Notes: generated by a model from the sequence alone, not told the origin. Shown: positions 22,047 through 35,299, counted from the first letter of the stretch. The stretch is DNA of 64,000 bases from Ottelia alismoides (GCA_037367405.1 JAZKJV010008883.1:744001-808000), one strand, 5' to 3'. Translations and numbers: made by a program.

Positions 22047-24385
22047 ATTACAATTTCCACATTAACATCTTTCTTGCATGTGGTTGTCTATCTAGTTTGA
22101 TATTTCTACTTGAGATTATTTAATTATATTATTTGTTTTTAACTTCCATAAATTGTGTAAACTACTATTGACCCCGCCTCTATAAGATTTTGGTCCTACA
22201 AGTACACAAACAAGGTTCACTCAGTTGCAGATTTGTTTAAGGCAGATCGAGGCACATCTTAGTAGAATGTAAGGAGCCTACCGTCACAAAACTTCAAACA
22301 CTCTAGGTACCTTCATTCATGTATAATTCCTTTTGGTTTTTTAGGAAAATTAAGCTTCCCTAATGCTTATTCATTTCAAGAACATAAGAGGGCTATTTGA
22401 TGCTAGGAATTACGGGACCCATCTCTCTCAACCCATCGACTCCTACATGAGATCTTCAACATTCATCTATATGCATTTGCCAGTGGTCTTGGCGAATTAA
22501 AAGCAATGTTAGAGGCAACCAAGAGAACCAACCAGGGCTAGCAGCTCAAAATTAGAGCTTCGCTATGCCACCACTACACACCATGGCCCATCAAGGACGA
22601 AGGCCCTCCCGAATGGACACGTGGTTGTTTCCCTTTTGGAGACATTATTCTCTATTTAGTTATTAAATAAGTTACTAGCAAAGGTGACTTTGCAATTTGT
22701 ACAATTTCTTTTGTCTTTACTCATTGCCTCCTACTCTTGGTTAATTCCATGATAAGACTATCGAGTTGTGAATATTGCTAAGATACCTCTGAATGCTCTT
22801 TTTAAGTATTTAATTAGGATATTTGCATATTATACCATTGTCTTGAACTTGAGTAACTCTTGTCTCCATCTTAAATAACAAATTTTTGTGGTGGTGTCTT
22901 ACATTATGTTGTTGTTGTAATATCGATTTCATGAATTCTTAAGCTATTTCAAATTTATTAAAGTATGTTATGTTAAATACTTGTTTCAACTTGAAATTTT
23001 GTTAGAAAATCACAATTGTGAAATTTAGTTCTCATTTTTGGCCCGTTTACAGTTCTAATTTCTTTCGCATGTGGATTTTCCCAAAATTTCTCCTCTATTT
23101 AAATTCCTAGAATTGTTTATATAAATATTTTACAAATATGTGTGTGTGTGCACTCATGTGCCCCATACTTATAGATATTCCCCATAATTTTGGATTTCTA
23201 TTTTATGGTTATTTACTATTATCAAAATAAAAAATAAAAAACACATATAGCTTTAAAAATTCATTAAAAAATGAACTACATCTATAAATTACAAAAATAT
23301 TAGGGACACTAGCTTATTGTATATTTTATCACATATCAAAAACCATTAAAATTATGAGAACTTGGAAAAACCTCAAAAATTTATAAAAACTCAAATGCAG
23401 TAAAAAATATCACTTTTTGTAGTTATTTGCACTACCTTTCCATCAAATATACATATAAATACTCTTGTTTTCTTTATTATCTAAAATTCTTTCTTAATAT
23501 AAACACTTCAAAAAAATATTAAATTTATGGAAATTATAAAAAATCATATTTTATATGAAATTTTGTTATATTATTATCACATTTTTATAAACTTATACAA
23601 ACCCATATATATTATAATTTTTTAAATTTTTAATATATTCTCAAACAAAGAAAGAAAATGGAAATAATATAATTTTGTTTAACCTATGTGGTTATATTTA
23701 TAATAAAGGAATAAAAAACAAAATAAAATTAATAAAAATAATGTAAAAACATATAAAAAACCATTTAGAAAGCCAAAGTGGATTTCAGCCTCAACCTAAC
23801 TAGCGTGACCCCATCTACATACAATTGCCTCCCTAAGTTCAACTTAGACTTCATCTGAGTAAAATAAAAGAATATAATTTTTTATTTACGATCATGATTC
23901 CTCTTACATTTTACAAATAAGATTAATTTGAGAACCCAATTTGCTAAATTAGATTTAGATTTGATTCATTTTGAGTTACAAAAATTCAAATTGGATTCAT
24001 TTTATTTCAAATTTGAAATGTTAGTTAATATTTTAAAAATTATCTCGATAATTTATATCAAATTTTATAATTTTAAAGACTTTATTTTATTGTTTTATTT
24101 ATAATATAGATATCTAAGTAAGTTAAAAAATTTCTAATTAAGAAAAATATTCAAAATATAATATATAAAAGCACTTTTTTAGTTTATTTATGTATTCTAC
24201 CATCTACATTTACTCTTTTGATATATTATTATGTTAGGCATGTTAAAAGTATATAATATTATTGATAAAATATCCAAGTTAATTATGTTCATCATTGCTT
24301 GTTGATGTAAGACACAACCAAGTTAATTTTTTTAGAAAAAATTATAAAAAATATACTTATTATTTGAAGCAATGAAATAATACAA
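22047..24385. other. AT-rich stretch without a recognisable gene
   Basis: No ORF of note and no clear element. The first 300 bp may be the decayed 3' end of the internal region of the Copia-type host, read on the minus strand. The rest is low-complexity AT-rich DNA with a short TGTGTG run near 23140. Confidence 0.4.
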
Positions 24386-24390
24386 AGAAC

Positions 24391-27300
24391 TGTTTTATCG
24401 AACTATTCAGGTCTTTAATTTATTTAATGGAAATTATTCCAAGAATGGTCATCGCTACCTAAAGAAGCCTCAAACAAAAAATATTTATTTTTCTAAAGCA
24501 GAAATAAGTTAAAGAAATCTAGCAAGAGAATAAGTGTGTTATTTATTTACCTGTGTAGAATATATGATCGAACTGAGGGACGCTACGATTTCTCGAGAGT
24601 AATTAATTTTATGAAAAATCAAAGAATTAAAGAGATATTTTTCTTTTCAACTTTTGCAGTTTTTATGGGATTTTTATCTTTTTGTATTTTATGATTTTTA
24701 TTTTTTATATTTTTTAATGTTTTCTGATTTTGAATTATTTGATGATTTTTAATTTTGAAAATTTTTATATTTTTGATTTAAAATAAAATAAATAAAGGAA
24801 ATGTAGAGAAGGAAACACAACATTCTTTTTGTATTTTTAAAATGTAATAAAATATCCTAAAAATCAAATAAAACTATCTTTGTGTTTTTAATAAATATTT
24901 ACTATTTTTTATTTTTCAAAGATTTTTAGATTTTTTTGAGATTTTTAAAATAATTAAAAATAGGAAATAATCAAAACAGAAAATCAAACAGATGGTTTTA
25001 GATTTTTAAAATAGAAAATATGATCAAAAATAAAGAAAATGTGCACAAATAGGAAGAAGTTTTGTCAAGCTTTAATAAAAGCTATTTTATGTGTTTTTTT
25101 TATTTCTCAGTGATTTTATATTATTATTTATGTTTTATGTATTATGCTATTTTTGGTTTTTTAAAGAATTTACAAACAAAATTTGTACAGGAAGTAAAAT
25201 AACTAAAAGCAAACACACAGCTTTAATTGGATTTTCAAAGTATTTTTGAATTTCTTATTGATTATTAACTATAAACAGAGCAGATTTATGTCATTTTTGA
25301 AGTTTTAAAAATAATTAAATGAATTAATTTTTACAAACAATAATTATGGGTGATATACAATATTAACAAAATTTTATAAGATTTTTTATGGAATTTTTTA
25401 AGATAATTAACAATTTATTAAGCAAGATTAACAATCAATTAATAAAACTACAATATAGAGACTAAATTGATAGAAAATTTATTTATAGGACTAATGAAAT
25501 ATAAAAATATAGGACAGATACTGTAATTTCACCACTAAAAACGTGTGCTAACACACGTGAGTCGCACTGGCACGGACTTAAATGGGATTGAATAATTTCA
25601 AAGGGCCAATGGCAAAGAGAGGTTGTGGATGAACTCTAATGAGTGGGGTCACTAACGAACTTCGATCGGGTGGATCTCGTCCGATCTCCATCCAATGCTC
25701 CTCATGTTGGTCATTGCTCGTCCCTTATGGTCTACTACGTCTGGTGGATATGAAAATAAGGCTCGATGGTGGTCGATCGTTGCTTTGGAGCTCCAGGAAT
25801 GTTGTAGGTCAAAGCCAAGCTCCAGGTTGTGATTCCCAGCTCCAAAAGAATATTGTGCACCTACAAAGGGTTTTATTGCTCGGGATAGCTTATTAAGAAA
25901 AAACGAACGTAAATGGGGGGTGGATGGTCAACTCCAACGAAGGGTGATCGGATTGGAGTCAAATTTCCAGATCCGATCGGATCTAGGAAGTCAGGAGTGT
26001 AAAGAATGTTTGAATGAAGGTGAACAGTGAGTCAAAGATACATATATGGACAGATGGGCCTCCGATCGATTTTATCGAAGGCTGGTCAGAAATAGATTTG
26101 AATTACACTAAAAAAGAAATTAATGTAGAAGTAAGAGATAAATTAGAAGGAAAACTACCTAAGATTAACCTACGGATGGATTTGAAGGATTTTATCCTTG
26201 ATTCACTGCATGAGGTGAAGAAGTTGGATGTTGTCGATGGAGCTCCAGGGCATAGGTCGATCTCAATCCCCAATCGACTTTGACGATCTCCTGTCTATTG
26301 GAGCTAGGCTTTGTCACCGCTTAGCTCACCAGAATTAACCTCGGGTGAAGAAAGTGATAGAAAATGGATCGGCTAGCGAGAATGGTGTGGAGGTCCTTTT
26401 ATAGGGGATGAGCAGGGTGAAATTTGAAAGAAGTGATGCGTGCGAACCAAGGTTCAATGGACAAATTTATTAATCGAGCGGTGATGTTCGTTATTCGAAC
26501 TAAAGAAATGAAAGAGGAATCGATGCAAATTATGGATGGATCGATCAATAAGAATAAGAGAATAATGGTCGAATGGTGCTTTTATTCAGGCAGGATTGAG
26601 AATGGGCAGTTGACTTGGGTCAACATTCTGCATAAAGGGAAGGCATTCCGCTACATGACAAACCTCCTAAAGGGCAAAAAAGATGTTAGAAATGAAACAA
26701 ATTAGAAATAAATAGGAAAATGAATTCAAATAAAATAATTTTATAAATAAAACTATTAATAAATAATTAAACATATTTATGGTTTTAATAATTTAAATAA
26801 ATTAAAATTAGGAGAAAATAAATATTGCCCTTTATTCATGGGTATATATATACCTATATATTCAACACTTGGATTTTTAATAATTTATTTTTAGAAATAA
26901 ACATATAATTTATTAAAATAATATTTTCAACAATTTTTATGGATTTTAAATACATTTTTGTTTTATTTTTATGAGTTAATTTATTAAGTTAAATAAATAT
27001 ATGTATTTACAATATATGTATGTGCTACTATACACTATATACATGATTCTATTTCTGTATTTTTTATATTTATAATCTTAATTTTTATTTTATATACATC
27101 AAATATAATATACAAATATTTAAAAATAAGAAAATAAATACAAGAATAAAATTACACAGTATACAACATAGACAAATATACAATACACTACAAAAGTCAC
27201 TTATCACATCTTATCTTTAACTTCAATGAAACCACTTTCATTTTAAAGCTTATTTAATTATGAAAATAATGAAAGTGAGTTTGGTTTTATTTGATTTTTT

Positions 27301-27844
27301 TTGGAGAATACATTGATATGATAATTTGAGCTTTGCGACTTTTTCAAAGTGATGGTTATTTTCAATATGTACAATGATTCTTATTGCAATTATTTTTTAT
27401 ATTTACAACTTATTTTTATGTACAAGTTTCGATAAGATGATATTTTTATTTGAGATGAATTTGGTGATAAATAAAATAGTAAAAGAAAATATATGTATAA
27501 TATAGTGATCAATGATGATGAATATATATGGGGTGATAATTATTTTTCTTTATTTTTCTGGTGAAGGCCTTAAGTCACCCTATTTTATTCTTTGTCGATT
27601 AGGTCAAGCGTTGATCTAATCTCGAGGTCAGAGTCAGTATGTATTTATTGCATATATATAGTCTTATGTTTTATTTTTTTTCTTTATATATTTATTTATT
27701 TATTTAAGGTTAAAAAAGATAGATATACAATATTTAGAAAAGAATAAGAAATTGTAAAAAGAAGGATTTATTGATATTTACATGTATTTTATAAGGGAAT
27801 TTAAGGTAAAATAAATGAATAAATATGATGTATGAGAGTCATCA
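24391..27844 (-). mobile_element. Element E, 3' LTR
   Basis: The minus-strand LTR starts at 27844 (TGATGACTC) next to the polypurine tract and ends at 24391 (complement of TGTTTTATCG). It aligns with 44160-47884. Relative to that copy it lacks about 340 bp near 25605, at a short shared sequence. It carries an inverted W-box pair (26609-26624) and an ACGTGT/ACACGT palindrome (25541-25558). Confidence 0.85.
26609..26624 (-). promoter_or_regulatory. Inverted W-box pair in the 3' LTR of element E
   Basis: GTTGACTTGGGTCAAC contains two facing TTGAC cores. The 5' LTR copy at 46429-46444 reads GTTGACCCAAGTCAAC, with the inner bases changed but both cores kept. Confidence 0.5.
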
Positions 27845-27858
27845 TCCCCCTATACTTT
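27845..27858 (-). other. Polypurine tract of element E
   Basis: The minus strand reads AAAGTATAGGGGGA directly before the LTR start. Confidence 0.8.
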
Positions 27859-27989
27859 ACCTTTGCTTGTCCCTTAGCAAACACTTATTTAAAGAATAAG
27901 TGTCTAAAAAGAAAAAGAAGAGAGGAAAAATAAATAACTTAGAATAATTTTGATTTTTAAACTAATCTACATAAAATCAAATTATGGAG

Positions 27990-28990
27990 CTCGATCATAC
28001 CTTTAGATTATCAGTTTGGTGAAACCTTATTGGGAATAGGATTTAAGACCTAACAGCCATTAAGTTCCACAAGTCATTATTCAGGCTGCCTCAACAGTTA
28101 GGTTAGAACAAGTCCACATACGTAAATTTTGATGACTATGAATCTATTTGTACAGTGTACGTGAAATATAGCTCTCCACATAAGAAATGACAAAGAACAG
28201 CCTTCTCTTAGTAAGGTAACCCTAATTCCCTAGTTTATATACTTTTTCCTCGAGGAGCGAGGTATTTTATTCTAAGTTCAGGTATGTGATGTGTCCATAA
28301 TCGAAGGGAGAAGAAGATATAAGAATAAGAAGAGAAGAGGAGTGTGGCCAGTGTAGCCACATCTCCTTGTGAAGCCGACAAGTGTAGCCAAGTCTCCACT
28401 AAGATATGCAATCTCTTTGAAGCTGGACCAATGTGGTCAATGTACTTTCTTTTATTGGAATAACTTTTGGCTTCTATTTGGTGGAAAGAATTGTTGTACT
28501 GTATTGATCTTATTATGCCTCGACGGATATATATTGTTTTTGTTCGCCCCTGTTTTGGGGTCTTAGAAAAAATTTGTGCCATCAGACCATCCCTCAAGCT
28601 TTATTTCAACCCACAACTCTCGTCTTTAGACATCCATGCAACTAGATTAGGTTGGGGCGCACTGGCCGCTCAAGGTAACTACATATGTTTCCATTAGCAA
28701 GTGTTTCTTGTAAAGGGATTCTACCCCTCGCCATCTCATCAAGAGCTACGTGTAAAGTGCTTGTCCAAGTTAGGCCATTGTCTAAAAGAACCATGCATGT
28801 GTATGAAATATTCTACTTAGACCGATAGATGACATGTGAACATAAGCTTGTGGACCCAAAGAATTAAGTCTCTGTGACATGAAAAGTCTCAACTCAAATT
28901 CCTATAAGATTTCTCTGAAATTAATTGGATTAAGGTCTTAATCAAGTTCCATTCTTCGATTTTATTCCAGACTAGTTTAGGCATCAATAT
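27990..28990 (-). other. Conserved non-coding block upstream of the PPT (element E)
   Basis: Counterpart of 6440-7390 in A and 56700-57770 in C. Shared phrases include CCAGTGTAGCC, CTTTAGAC and AAGGTCTTAATCAAG. It is more diverged than the other two copies, and no frame is conserved. Confidence 0.5.
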
Positions 28991-29039
28991 TATTCTGAAA
29001 AATACGAATGCAAATGCAAGCAAAATATTTTTTTCAAAG

Positions 29040-29830
29040 AAAAGAAATATAAGAAATTGAAGAAAAGAACAAATGTTTTAAAAGATTTTTCAAAGAACAT
29101 TTTACAGATTTTTATGGATTTTATCATTTTTATTATATATATTTGAAAGAATATACAAGGATTTTGTATACAAGAATTTTATACAAAAACTATATACAAG
29201 ATTATACACTTTTTACACAAGATTTTACAAAAAGAATTTTTATTTACAGATTTTATGTATGAAATTTACAAAGAATTTTATATACATATTTTATTAAAGA
29301 ATTTTATATAAAAGTTTTGTCTATAAGTTTTATAAAAATATTTTATTTACAAAGGGATTTTATTTGCATTTTTTACAAGATTATTTACAAGATTTATTTA
29401 AAAAATTTACAAAGTTTTTTACACTCAAGTATACACAATATATACAAATAATTATTTATATATAAGGTGAGAAAATATTTTAACAAACTATTTTACAAAT
29501 GTTTTTACAAACATTTACAAAAATCTTTACAAAATATTTTACAAAATTTTATAAAATAGTTTTACAAATATTTTATTCTAAGAGTTTTATAGACATTTTT
29601 ACAATATACATAATTTTGATACAAAATAATTTACAAGAATTTTACAACCATAATATTTTACAATTATTTAACAAAAACTTATACAAAAATAATTTTATAA
29701 ATATTTTTGCAAAGAATTTACAAAACTACTTTACAAGAATATTTACAAAAGAATATTTACAAAGAATTTTTATAAACTTTTTACAAAACATTTTTATTCC
29801 AGTTTTATTAGCTATATTATTAAACAAATA
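29040..29830. repeat. Low-complexity TTTACAAA stretch (element E)
   Basis: Dozens of loose repeats of the form TTTTACAAANATTT. ORFs here are Phe/Ile/Lys/Asn-rich products of the repeat. Confidence 0.7.
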
Positions 29831-29880
29831 AAAGTACAAGTTATGGCTAAAGTATATATAATATAATATATATGTCTGAT

Positions 29881-30374
29881 ACCCCCTATACTTAGCTTGA
29901 TCTATGTCCTCATAGTGACCAAGAAGCGACAAAGGAAGACATTGCTCGTGCTACGTGTGGAAAATTGAATCCGATACTGCAATGACTCAAAGAGTAACGA
30001 ATAAAATGAATAGAAGTTGGTGATCCCCTATATGTAGGATCAAATAATCCTAAGTATAGAAGACTATACACATGGAGAAGATTGAGGAAAAGAATGTACA
30101 AACTCAATGACTCGACTTGTTCTACCATATATGTAGGGTAAAAGATCCCTAAGTATAGAAAAAGAATATCAACTGGTTGAAGGACAAGAGAGAATAGAAA
30201 AAAATAAAAATAAATATAAAGAAGAAATAAATGACCAGCATCACTCCCCATATACTTAGGGTAAAGGATCGCTAAGTATAGGAAACAAAAATGGTGATGA
30301 AACAGAACTAAAATGGAACAACTCAAGTCATTCACCTCCCCTATGCTTAGGATTGAGTACATCCTAAGTATAGT
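29881..30374 (-). repeat. Hairpin array of element E (five units, decayed)
   Basis: Units lie at about 29881-29917 (half of the terminal hairpin), 30024-30060, 30124-30159, 30246-30282 and 30337-30374. They have the form CCCCTATACTTAGG, loop, CCTAAGTATAG. The unit at 30024 keeps the same loop and inner stem (GGATCAAATAATCC) as the unit at 58750 in element C. Several left arms have drifted (for example CCCCTATATGTAGG). Confidence 0.8.
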
Positions 30375-31146
30375 ACATGCATGGAAAAGAGGCGAATGAT
30401 AAAAATGGAAGAAGAAAGAATAAAACAAAAGGGATATATGTAAGAGAAGATAGATTGTACAATGCTCAAGAAGGAAGAAACTTGACCTTCTTTCACGTAT
30501 GCTGAGTTAATAAATCAATGAGATGTATATCGACATCAGGGTCGTCCTCAGATGTGTCCATGTCTGAATCTTGAAACCCCTAATCAGAGTCGATGTGGTG
30601 AAAGTACTCAGTGGAGTTGTAACAACCTGGAATAGGCATGAAAGGCAAGAGTGAATCATCAGTGTCCTCAGAAAAATCATATCTATAACCCATCTTCAGC
30701 TCATCAATATAATCAAGAATCTCTGGTTGCCCCCATATGTTATGTGTGGATCACAAAAAACTATGTTATCCATGTTTTCCTTGTGAGAAAGGGATTCTTG
30801 GGTCAAAATGTCATTCAAAGATAGCAACTCATGTTTGCTCTCATCTATAACATCACAGTCCTCTACATCTGAAGAATCAAGAACACTCTCATCTGATGCG
30901 ACTTTGGCTTTCTACTCAGTGATCATATCAACAACAACACCTTCACTGTGATCATGCATGCCTCACAATTAATGACCAATTTTGTTGTACGCAAATAGGA
31001 TCATCCAAAATAATCAGGGTATGATGTAATGGTATTGTAGGCTATATATCTATGACAACAAAGTCAACAGGAAAGCTCATGCCATGTACCATCCTGACAA
31101 TGTTCTCAAGTATGTCATTTGGCATCTTGACCGATCGGTCTGCAAA

Positions 31147-31419
31147 CTAAAGTAACATTCTGCTCATAAAATGTCCAAGTCTGATTTGCTCGGGTAGTGA
31201 GAAAGGAAATAGGCTAATAGATGAATCATTGTATAAAAAAGTATGATCAAATCGAAAATCTGAAATCTGGCATCTGACAATAGGTGCACCCTTATCTTTC
31301 TTTTTGTTTGGGATTTGATGGTGTATGGCATTAGCAATATCCATGGTAACAACGTGATGCTCTGTCCTGCTACGTCCTCTCTTCTTAGATGGATTTTTAG
31401 ATGCACAAGCTTCTTTCAT
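31147..31419 (-). pseudogene. Retropepsin-like protease remnant of element E
   Basis: Ninety codons on the minus strand align with the protease ORF of element C, sharing the basic KKR-rich lead, an SDF/DHT phrase and the SIS..PFSL segment. Where C has the catalytic LDGGAS, E has LYNDSS, so the active-site Asp is lost. The frame stops soon after, and the C-terminal LGRPFL part is not readable here. Non-functional. Confidence 0.65.
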
Positions 31420-31922
31420 TCCTTTTTAAAGGCAGGCATATACTCCTTGGCTTTTAGGAGTGGCATCTCAAGTAAGATGTTCTATACTATCTCAACCACT
31501 CCAAGATCAGAATGGGTTGCTTTTAATTTTTTTTAATTTTTCTATTTTTATTAGGTTCATCGGGATATGGAACAGAATCAGAAGAAACATGAAATTATTC
31601 AATCCTATTAATCAAATCAGAATCATCATGTACATGACGATGATCAGAATCAGTATGTACAATATCATCCAATACAGGTATAGAAGAAAACGGCAAAACA
31701 AAACGGGGTGCTCGATCTGTTCTTGTTGAAGAAGACTCCATGACGGGTATGTTCTCCATATCTGACTCGATAATGTTTCCTTTACTCTATTTTTGGTATT
31801 TTCTTGATGGTGTTGGTGGCAGTGGTGAAGATGAAGATGATCCTCCATGTGCTGCAACACTAGTCCTCTGCTCAACTAATGGAGAAGATAAAGAAGATGG
31901 TGAAGCTCTATCAATATCTCTC

Positions 31923-34900
31923 TGATGAATCTCGTATTCATCATGCTAATATCCACATATTAAACCCCTGGCTTAAGTAATCCAATAAAAATCACCGTTA
32001 ATTCCTTATTTTTACCCTGTAATATATTGTGTATAATTAACCCTATTTAATTGTATTTAATTTACTTTATTTTTCTTGTTATTATTTTCTCATCAAAAAC
32101 CCCTAAAAATTAGGTAGAGTAATTGTCAATAATTACCTGCCCATTAAAAAGACTAAAAATACAAAAACAACTCAAAATCAGAAAGTCGGTGTTTTTATCC
32201 CCTTGAAAATACCTCCAAAAATACTTTTTTTACAAATGACCTCTTTTGGATTTTTTTCCAACATGAAAACTTGTAGATCTCATCGAGACGAGCAACTTTC
32301 ATGTTTTGACTTTTTCCTAATTTTACCTCTAACTATTTCTTTTGTATTTTTCTTTATTTTTATATTCTGAATTTTCTGATTGGGCCATGTGGCACCCTCT
32401 GGTCCGCCCACATGGCCTGCCTCTACTTCTGCCACTCGGCACCTTCCCCGACCGTCGGATCTGCTTCATCAGCCTCCATCTTAGCCTTCCAACCCCTCTC
32501 CATCATCAGCCATCAGATCGTTCCATAAGATCACATCGTCGCTGCTCACCTGCGCCCTATCCACAGCCGTCCGATCTTCATTCCTTCCAACGTTCCTCCT
32601 CGTTCCACGTCACCCCTTTTTCATAGCCGCTCAATCGCTCTTTATCCTACGATCCACCACGCTCCATGTCACCCACTCTCCATCACTGTAGGATAAAACC
32701 CACAGATCACATCCTAGCCATTCACTAGCACCTAATTCTCCACCGCAGGATCAGATCTTTGATCTGATCCCATCCCTCCACCAGCGCACTCCTCCTGACC
32801 GTTGGATCATACGATCCAACGGTCCAAATCCCTTCGTCAACCTCCAGCTATCCCTCTCTCCCAGGCATTACGCCTCTCCACCCCACCGCCCCCTTCCTAT
32901 TTTGGGAAGAACCCTCGGTCACCTCTCGCTCTCCTAACGGTCGCCCCACGTAGCCAGGTCGTCCACCTTCTTTGCGTAACCCCCTTCGTTCCTCGCCATC
33001 AGTCCCAGCCATCAAAACCTCCATTCAAAAATGCCTTGCCACTGCCATAACCGTGAACCTCCTCCGCCTACAAATAGCCACCCTCAGCCCTCTATCTCCG
33101 TCGTCCACCATTCATTGGGTAGCCCCTAGCTTTGCCCTCCTCCGGTGATATCGGAGGAGGTGTTCGATCAGCAAAAATGGATCTCCTACCTAGGTGTTGA
33201 CCCACGACCGCCATGGCCGTGCAGCGGCTGGCTCTGCCACCGCTGAGCTCCGAGGCCCGGCTGACCTCGCCGGGCAACGACCGGAGCGCCTCCAAGGCGC
33301 TCATCCCAAGCTCCCCCTCCACCAGGTTCCCCTCTCCGATGAGGTATCTTCCTCCTGTTCTTTTCTTGTTACTTCTTTGAATTATCCCGACCTACTCACT
33401 CGCCGTCACCCTCATCTGATCATCCCACGAGCTCCGCCTGACCACCAGCATCTTCGCCGACTACCTGTCCTTTCTCCAAAACCCCTCACGCTCTGACCCC
33501 CTTCTTCATCACCTCATCGGAGAAGAAGACCCTGGGCCCACACCTCCCGACGCCCCCACGGCCCTCACTCACCTCACTTCACTCACCGATCACCGCATGC
33601 TTCGGCTAGCTAACATTTGTAGGTGTACAAGGCTTCAATGGCCGGAGTTTGCGTAGGAGCTCCTTTGAGCTCTTCTCCTCCGGTGAGGTCTCACCGACCA
33701 CCACCTCTGATCAGCTTCGGAGCCTCGCTCCTCCTCCAGGATCTCCGCCAGGCGCCCAATCATCTTCTTCGACCACCAGGTGAGCGTGCGGACCGCGGAG
33801 GAGCTCCATCAAGTTCGCTGGAGACTCACCTTCTCCGGTGGGCTGTAGAGGAGGAGAAGCTACAAGTGTCGCCCGATCATCTGGATCGGACAGCTGAGAT
33901 GAAGACACGTGGAGGCCCAAGTCTAAATCCAAACCAACAGCTTCGGGTCACCCTAGCCAAGACCCGAGCCTCAACATGCTGCCACGTTGCCCAAACCTCA
34001 GACGGCCCCCGAGCCTAGGCTCCTCACGTGTGACGCACGTGAGGGCCTAGGTAAATTAAATGAAAGACCCAGAACTTTTTGATATTTGCATAATGGTCCT
34101 CGGGCACGTTCCTCACGTGCGTGCCTGGGAAATTTACAGGAAGGCCCTCAAAGTTTCTGGAATTTGCAAAAATGCCCCCGCGCAAGGAAAAATCACAATG
34201 GGGCCCAAGCGGTTTTTGGTATTTGAATTTAGGTCCCTCCATGGACCTAAATGTAATCATTATCATTTTATTTTCTTGCAATTTATTTACAATTATGCCC
34301 CTGCATTGTTTTTAGCATAACTTGAGCATCGTAGGTCCAAATTGCATGATTTTAGTGTCGTTTTGATCCTTGTTTCCTCATCTACATCATGGCATATTTA
34401 ATTTTCTCATCTGTCACTATTTTAAATGAAGTGAATTATCATGTTAGATGAGATCATGTGCTCCATATGTATGTGCCCTGACTAGATGATGGCTTTTATT
34501 CTTAAGTTCAATTTGACTCTAATTTCAACCAGTATTTTGTTGCTCATTTGTGTAATCTTTCTGAGGCCTAATTGTTTGCATTATCATAACATATATTTAA
34601 CCTTGCATAATTGTTCATTCATCACTTTATACTTGCATAAAAATCAACTAAAAAATGCATGCTCCATTTTATTGCTTTGTAACCTACATAGTGTATTCTG
34701 CATTTTCTTGAAGACCTGAAATTGAGAAATAATTCACATATGTGCTTCATTAATCAAAATTCGATAAATAGAAAGAGTAGCTCGTGTCCTTGTGTTCGAC
34801 CTTGGTAGACTTGCCAAGTATAAATAATCCAAAACATTCAAAGATTGTGGTTTTTGTTGAACCGAATTTACCTCCTATACCACAACAATTATCGATTATT

Positions 34901-34925
34901 AAAGAGGCAAATTTCACGATCATCA
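31923..34925 (+). mobile_element. Element D, 5' LTR
   Basis: Begins with the palindromic terminus TGATGAAT, 5 nt, ATTCATCA and ends GATCATCA. A GC-rich island (about 32380-34050) carries Pro/Ser-rich ORFs whose frames differ from the 3' copy, so they are unlikely to be selected genes. A 38-nt palindrome with CACGTG cores lies at 34014-34051. Confidence 0.88.
34014..34051 (+). promoter_or_regulatory. CACGTG palindrome in the 5' LTR of element D
   Basis: CCTAGGC at 34014 and GCCTAGG at 34045 form the outer arms. CCTCACGTG and CACGTGAGG form the inner arms around TGACG. The 3' LTR copy (39608-39645) keeps all arms with a slightly changed centre. Confidence 0.6.
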
Positions 34926-34927
34926 AA

Positions 34928-34945
34928 TGGCACCGTTGTCGGGGA
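34928..34945 (+). other. Primer binding site of element D
   Basis: TGGCACCGTTGTCGGGGA lies 2 nt after the LTR end and is a tRNA-Asp-type site, one base from the usual form. Confidence 0.88.
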
Positions 34946-35299
34946 CCCGGCTTAACTTAATTTGTTTATTGATTTTATCTCTATTGAATATTTTCAAGAT
35001 TAACAGGTCCTCGTTTCATGCATCATTTTTGCATCATGTCTGCTGATTAATTTCCTCTGTATTTTTCTAACTTTTCTCTTTTGTGGCAGGGTCCATGAAA
35101 ATCGAGGACGTTTGATCTTCATGGAGGCGTGAAGTCGAGAGCTTCCGCTAAAGAGGCCACAAAAGAATTTGTGAAGAAATTGTAGGATCTTTTATCAGTC
35201 AGCCTGCATTTGCATACTGTAAAAAAAAGAGTGTTGCATGTACATATTTATTTTAACAGTCCTCATAAAGGGCTTGCATGTTGTAAATAAAATAGATCA

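Noticed and set aside
22047..22700. Copia RNase H or integrase remains
   Set aside because: I looked for tail motifs of Copia pol on the minus strand and could not find any convincing one; only a PPT-like sequence supports a Copia origin.
26014..26705. 89- and 93-aa plus-strand ORFs in the 3' LTR of E
   Set aside because: The matching part of the 5' LTR (45720-46400) does not keep the frames, and there is no family match.
29499..30428. ORFs of 110 and 172 aa in element E
   Set aside because: They are translations of the TTTACAAA tract and of the hairpin array.
32342..34320. Several Pro/Ser/His-rich ORFs in the LTRs of D
   Set aside because: The matching ORFs in the 3' LTR (37937-39907) change frame through indels; the GC-rich composition alone keeps frames open.
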